Shown here in pieces: positions 60,607 through 64,000 of a stretch of DNA of 64,000 nt (its first letter is position 1; each line of letters opens with the position of its first letter). The notes beneath the pieces were generated by a model. That model searched no databases. It was not told where the DNA came from and saw only the letters and a list, made by a program, of their open reading frames with translations. The DNA lies in contig OZ025886.1 of NCBI GenBank assembly GCA_964019415.1, positions 3,047,701 to 3,111,700 of the forward strand, given 5' to 3'. The stretch comes from Ianthella basta (taxonomy: Eukaryota > Porifera > Demospongiae > Verongiida > Ianthellidae). The position numbers and the translations under genes were made by a program.

Positions 60607-62348
60607 ACTACGTACATATCCAATCCGACTGTTTTTTTCTACTACATTAACACACTTCACTATTACTGCACAATCTACGTTGACAGTAGCCATATTTACA
60701 TACATACCTGGAATAACTTGATGACCTTACTTTTGTGTACTTTTGTAAGCTTCTTATTTTTCGAAAGTAGTCCTCAATCATTTAATGGTGATTGACACAC
60801 CAACATGTGTATATCGTCCATATGAAAGAATGAATAATTATGCTATAAGTAATTAATGTATTCAAACCGTTGTAAAGTCCCCACAGACACCATAAGCAGC
60901 TTTCAGGCAGTACTGTGATGTGCGTAGTCAGTCCAAACAAGTGCATGCAGGCCACATGAGTGAATGGGTTGAGGAGGACTGAGGGGGGGTACACGTGGGT
61001 TGACTGAAGGGGAGTGCACGTGGGTTGACTAGGTTGGGTAAGGAATGGGGGAGTAACAGGGGAAGAAGATGTTTAGACATACATGGTGAAGAGACGGCAG
61101 GAAAATCAGAATTTGAGTATGAAGAAAATGAGCTAGGAGAGAGGGACAATAAGTATGTTTTTAAATTTGGATGGAGGGGGAAAGAATAAGAAGATTAAAA
61201 TGAAGTGATGGTTATATTGTACTTAACTATTAATGCTCTGAAAGACAGCTTAGTTTTTTGGCTTTATCTTTAAATTTCTGCAATATGGCACAGTATAGGC
61301 ATGGATGACCTCCAGTATGGAGGAACAACCACTGGTGTTGATGATGAACCCCTTGAGGTGTGAAACTGCTGTCTCAGCTGTCTTATAGGGTGTCAGGCCT
61401 AGGGATGGAGGCAATCACTGCTGTTAATAGTGCTTCCATTCTCCAGCTTTGCCATGACATCGCTAGCTGTATGTAGCGGTAAGCTCCATGGATTGGTCAA
61501 GCTCCATGCTGCTTGCAGTGCCCAGTTCAATAACACATCTCTTTAACAATGACAAGCCCCATGCATGACAAAGCACTTCAAGTACATATTAATTGTGCAA
61601 CAGAAGCATTGTACTTACAGTATATACTCAGGCCGTTCTGACCAACCAGATTTGAGGGATATAATGTGTCATATATTATTGTACATTCTGCAAGCTCAAA
61701 ACAATGAACATGGCATCATGTACATCAGATAAAGTTACTATGGTCTACTGGTCAGTGTGGGCAGAAATCAGTTGATATGCATATTGTAACACATGTTGTA
61801 TATACCACTGCCGTAAGTTGCAGTTGCTGTTGGAATCTGCCATTGCAACTGTCTTTTAAGTGAACAAAGCCCAGTTATAAACTAATAACAGCATCTTCAA
61901 ATGGCCTCAAGATAGTTACATATACTCGATCAGATATGAATTGATTGCAATTAGCAGACATGCACATGTATAATATGGAGCATAGCTGCAGCATACCCGC
62001 CCACCGTTATCACACATGCAAAGCGATGTGATGTAATAGCTTGCATATACTGTATGCATACATGCAATGCACAGCAGATCTCCAGACTACACATAACAAC
62101 TGGTGCAGCACATTTCATTTCACATAATAGATACATGCTACATACAATGCATACAAAGACAGCAAAAAGTGATGTGACATACGTACAGTATTCACTGCAC
62201 TAAGTACTGCAGACAAAAAAGGAGTATATGAATAGATTTTGTAATGGAAGTGGGTAAAAATCGTGGATTGTGGACAGTATTGATTATCGCCAATAGGCTC
62301 GCAATAATGAAGCTGAGGGATTAGGAAATGTTTGCAGATTTGCTCTCT
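60607..62348. other. Convergent 3' spacer between Cdc14 and the kinase gene
   Basis: No supported gene. Contains a purine-rich stretch with a direct repeat of 'acgtgggttgact' (about 60992-61031). Both flanking genes end here, tail to tail. Confidence 0.5.
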
Positions 62349-64000
62349 TTACAGGGTAGGAATTGGTGATTGGGTTGTGGTAGCACCAGGATAGCTACGG
62401 ATTCTATGCCTCTCTTGGCTTTGCAGAATCACCTTTGGAGGTATCAGTGGTGCATTAACGGATGTGTACAAAACACTGTCATCACTAGAACTACAGTTGG
62501 CAGATGTGACCTTCTTCAAAACACACAAAGTCTCCTCAAAGCCTGAATCCTTCAAATTTCTGGGTGTTTCACAACCTTTGGAACATTGCTGCCCTCGGTC
62601 AAGAGGTCCTTCATCCAGTACTGTAGTGAGTACATCCAGCACTTGTATAAATGAAGGTCTCTTGTTTGGATCCACCTGCAAAGGCAGAGGGAATGCACGC
62701 ACAAGTGGAGCACTCTCCCAAAGGATAACCTAGCCAGTGAGACTACTTGGCAAAGTACGTAGGTAAAGCCCCACTGCTGATATTGCTGATGATTATAGCT
62801 GTGATGAACTAGGTGATCATGGCACTCCTTGCTGTGAGGTGACCATTCACTAAACATCCATTAACAAACATGAACAGTATGACTGTTACACATGACCCGT
62901 TCAATGCATGCTGAAATGGGTATCCCAAAACAACTGTCAGTGTGCACTTCTTCACACAAATTCTGTGGAGCACACTGCTGTTACTGGCTGTCGGTGTAAT
63001 CACTGCATGTCTGCCAATGTGGGGTATGGCTGGAATTTACATTCACACAAATGGATGTATTGTCCCAGGACAAAGGACACACACTCCTACAATACTGGAC
63101 AGTTTCCTTGCCACTATGCCAAGCACAGATGGAACAAATTGCTATCATGCTTGGTCTGCTGATGGCAGGGCATTGCAGTAATGATTCGCTGACCGAGTAG
63201 CTCTCCAATGCACCACCAACTACAGCAACGCAATGTCTAAATTAGTTACTCCCTTTCTCACCTCACAACAAGTGGCTACTAATTCCAGCAGGTGATGAGG
63301 ACAGTCTGAGCACTTTCTTTTCAGTTCTTGCAAATCAACTCCAAAATTCTAGAAGCAATGTTTGGAGAAAGGAAATGACTGTACCATTTACACTATTAGT
63401 CTCCAAACTTCTGAATGGGGGGAATAGTTTCCATTGTTTATGCTTGCATGACTCAACAGGATTGCAAACACTCCATGCACTAGGAATGTATAAATAAATA
63501 CAGCTGGTGAGAAACATACCAATACATGGCATTTATAGGAAACTGCTATGAACTAGCTAAGCTCCATGTACTGAAGTGTCATTATTACAGCTATCCCATT
63601 TCATATGGACACTCTGACCAAACATCCAACTACTGGTAAACCTCGAGTATGTGTACCTGATCGCAAACTAATGGTTCCTCTAACGGGTATTCACTGTTTA
63701 GCGATACCGTTAGTGCTTACATTTGTTCTCGGTAAATCATCTGAATCAGCCGTAGCTTGAGTGATTAGCTCAGCCAGAACAATTCCATACGAGAAGACAT
63801 CTGCCTACACTCCCAAATGAAATGAATACATATGTATGATACTACACAATACTGAAATATACCATTACCATGGCAACTACATCACAATACATTATTGCAT
63901 GATAAACATTGCCTCCCCCCCCTCAGTCAAACGTTTTCTCCTCTAATCACATCAAACCATAACCAACCTGTTCACAATAAGGCTTCCCATTCAGGCACTC
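62349..64000 (-). CDS. LIMK/TESK-like protein kinase, C-terminal part
   Basis: Partial; the 5' part is beyond the right edge. Four exons: edge-63968, 63804-63721, 63348-63262, 62675-62349, all in phase 0. They encode ECLNGKPYCEQ (the APE-motif region), then ADVFSYGIVLAELI (subdomain IX) with ATADSDDLPRTN, then NFGVDLQELKRKC with LLELVATCCE, then VDPNKRPSFIQVLDVL (subdomain XI with the invariant Arg). The string DVFSYGIVL…ADxDxLPRT…FG is characteristic of the LIM-kinase/TESK group, which phosphorylates cofilin and so controls actin turnover. Whether LIM/PDZ domains precede the kinase cannot be seen. After the kinase domain there are only about 85 residues, Ser/Thr-rich, ending SPIPTL. LIMK and TESK could not be separated. 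Confidence 0.82.

Overview
The window looks like nuclear DNA of an early-branching animal, most likely a sponge. It has spliced genes with GT-AG introns (many of 60-300 bp, some of several kb), Ig/FN3 transmembrane receptors, a ciliary dynein-2 subunit, a midnolin homologue, Cdc14, a LIMK/TESK-type kinase, Penelope-like retroelements and many small inverted-repeat transposons. The species is an inference; nothing here names it. Every exon model was made by eye from splice sites, reading phase and similarity to remembered families, so junctions may be off by a few bases.

Layout. Receptor gene A is on the minus strand (left edge to 3035). Next come a Penelope-like relic (5215-5668) and a 5'-truncated non-LTR retrotransposon (5968-7653, minus), which lies head-to-head with two orphan 5' exons of a probable PMT-family O-mannosyltransferase (7671-8084, plus). 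Receptor gene B is on minus (10038-17068), followed by midnolin on minus (17981-25610). Midnolin shares a 268-bp divergent promoter interval with the dynein-2 light intermediate chain gene (25879-37427, plus), whose last introns are swollen by transposons. Receptor gene C is on plus (41302-54371), Cdc14 on plus (55771-60606), and the C-terminal end of a LIMK/TESK-like kinase on minus (62349 to the right edge).

Receptors A, B and C form one family. All three carry the same five-exon extracellular cassette with identical intron phases (1-0, 0-1, 1-0, 0-1, 1-1). C adds four Ig domains and an FN3-like exon in front of it. B and C end in a transmembrane exon and a Ser/Thr- and Tyr-rich tail with no kinase or phosphatase domain. 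One A/B exon is nearly identical in DNA while its neighbours have diverged.

Mobile DNA fills introns and intergenic space. There are five Penelope-like loci, each with arms in inverted orientation and each arm carrying a hammerhead-ribozyme-like core. Two 1.2-kb CAGGG-ended elements lie in opposite orientation around the end of the dynein gene. A TA-flanked element sits 6 bp from a splice donor. There are two non-LTR fragments of one family, a LINE 3' relic and several microsatellites. I saw no rRNA, convincing tRNA or CRISPR.
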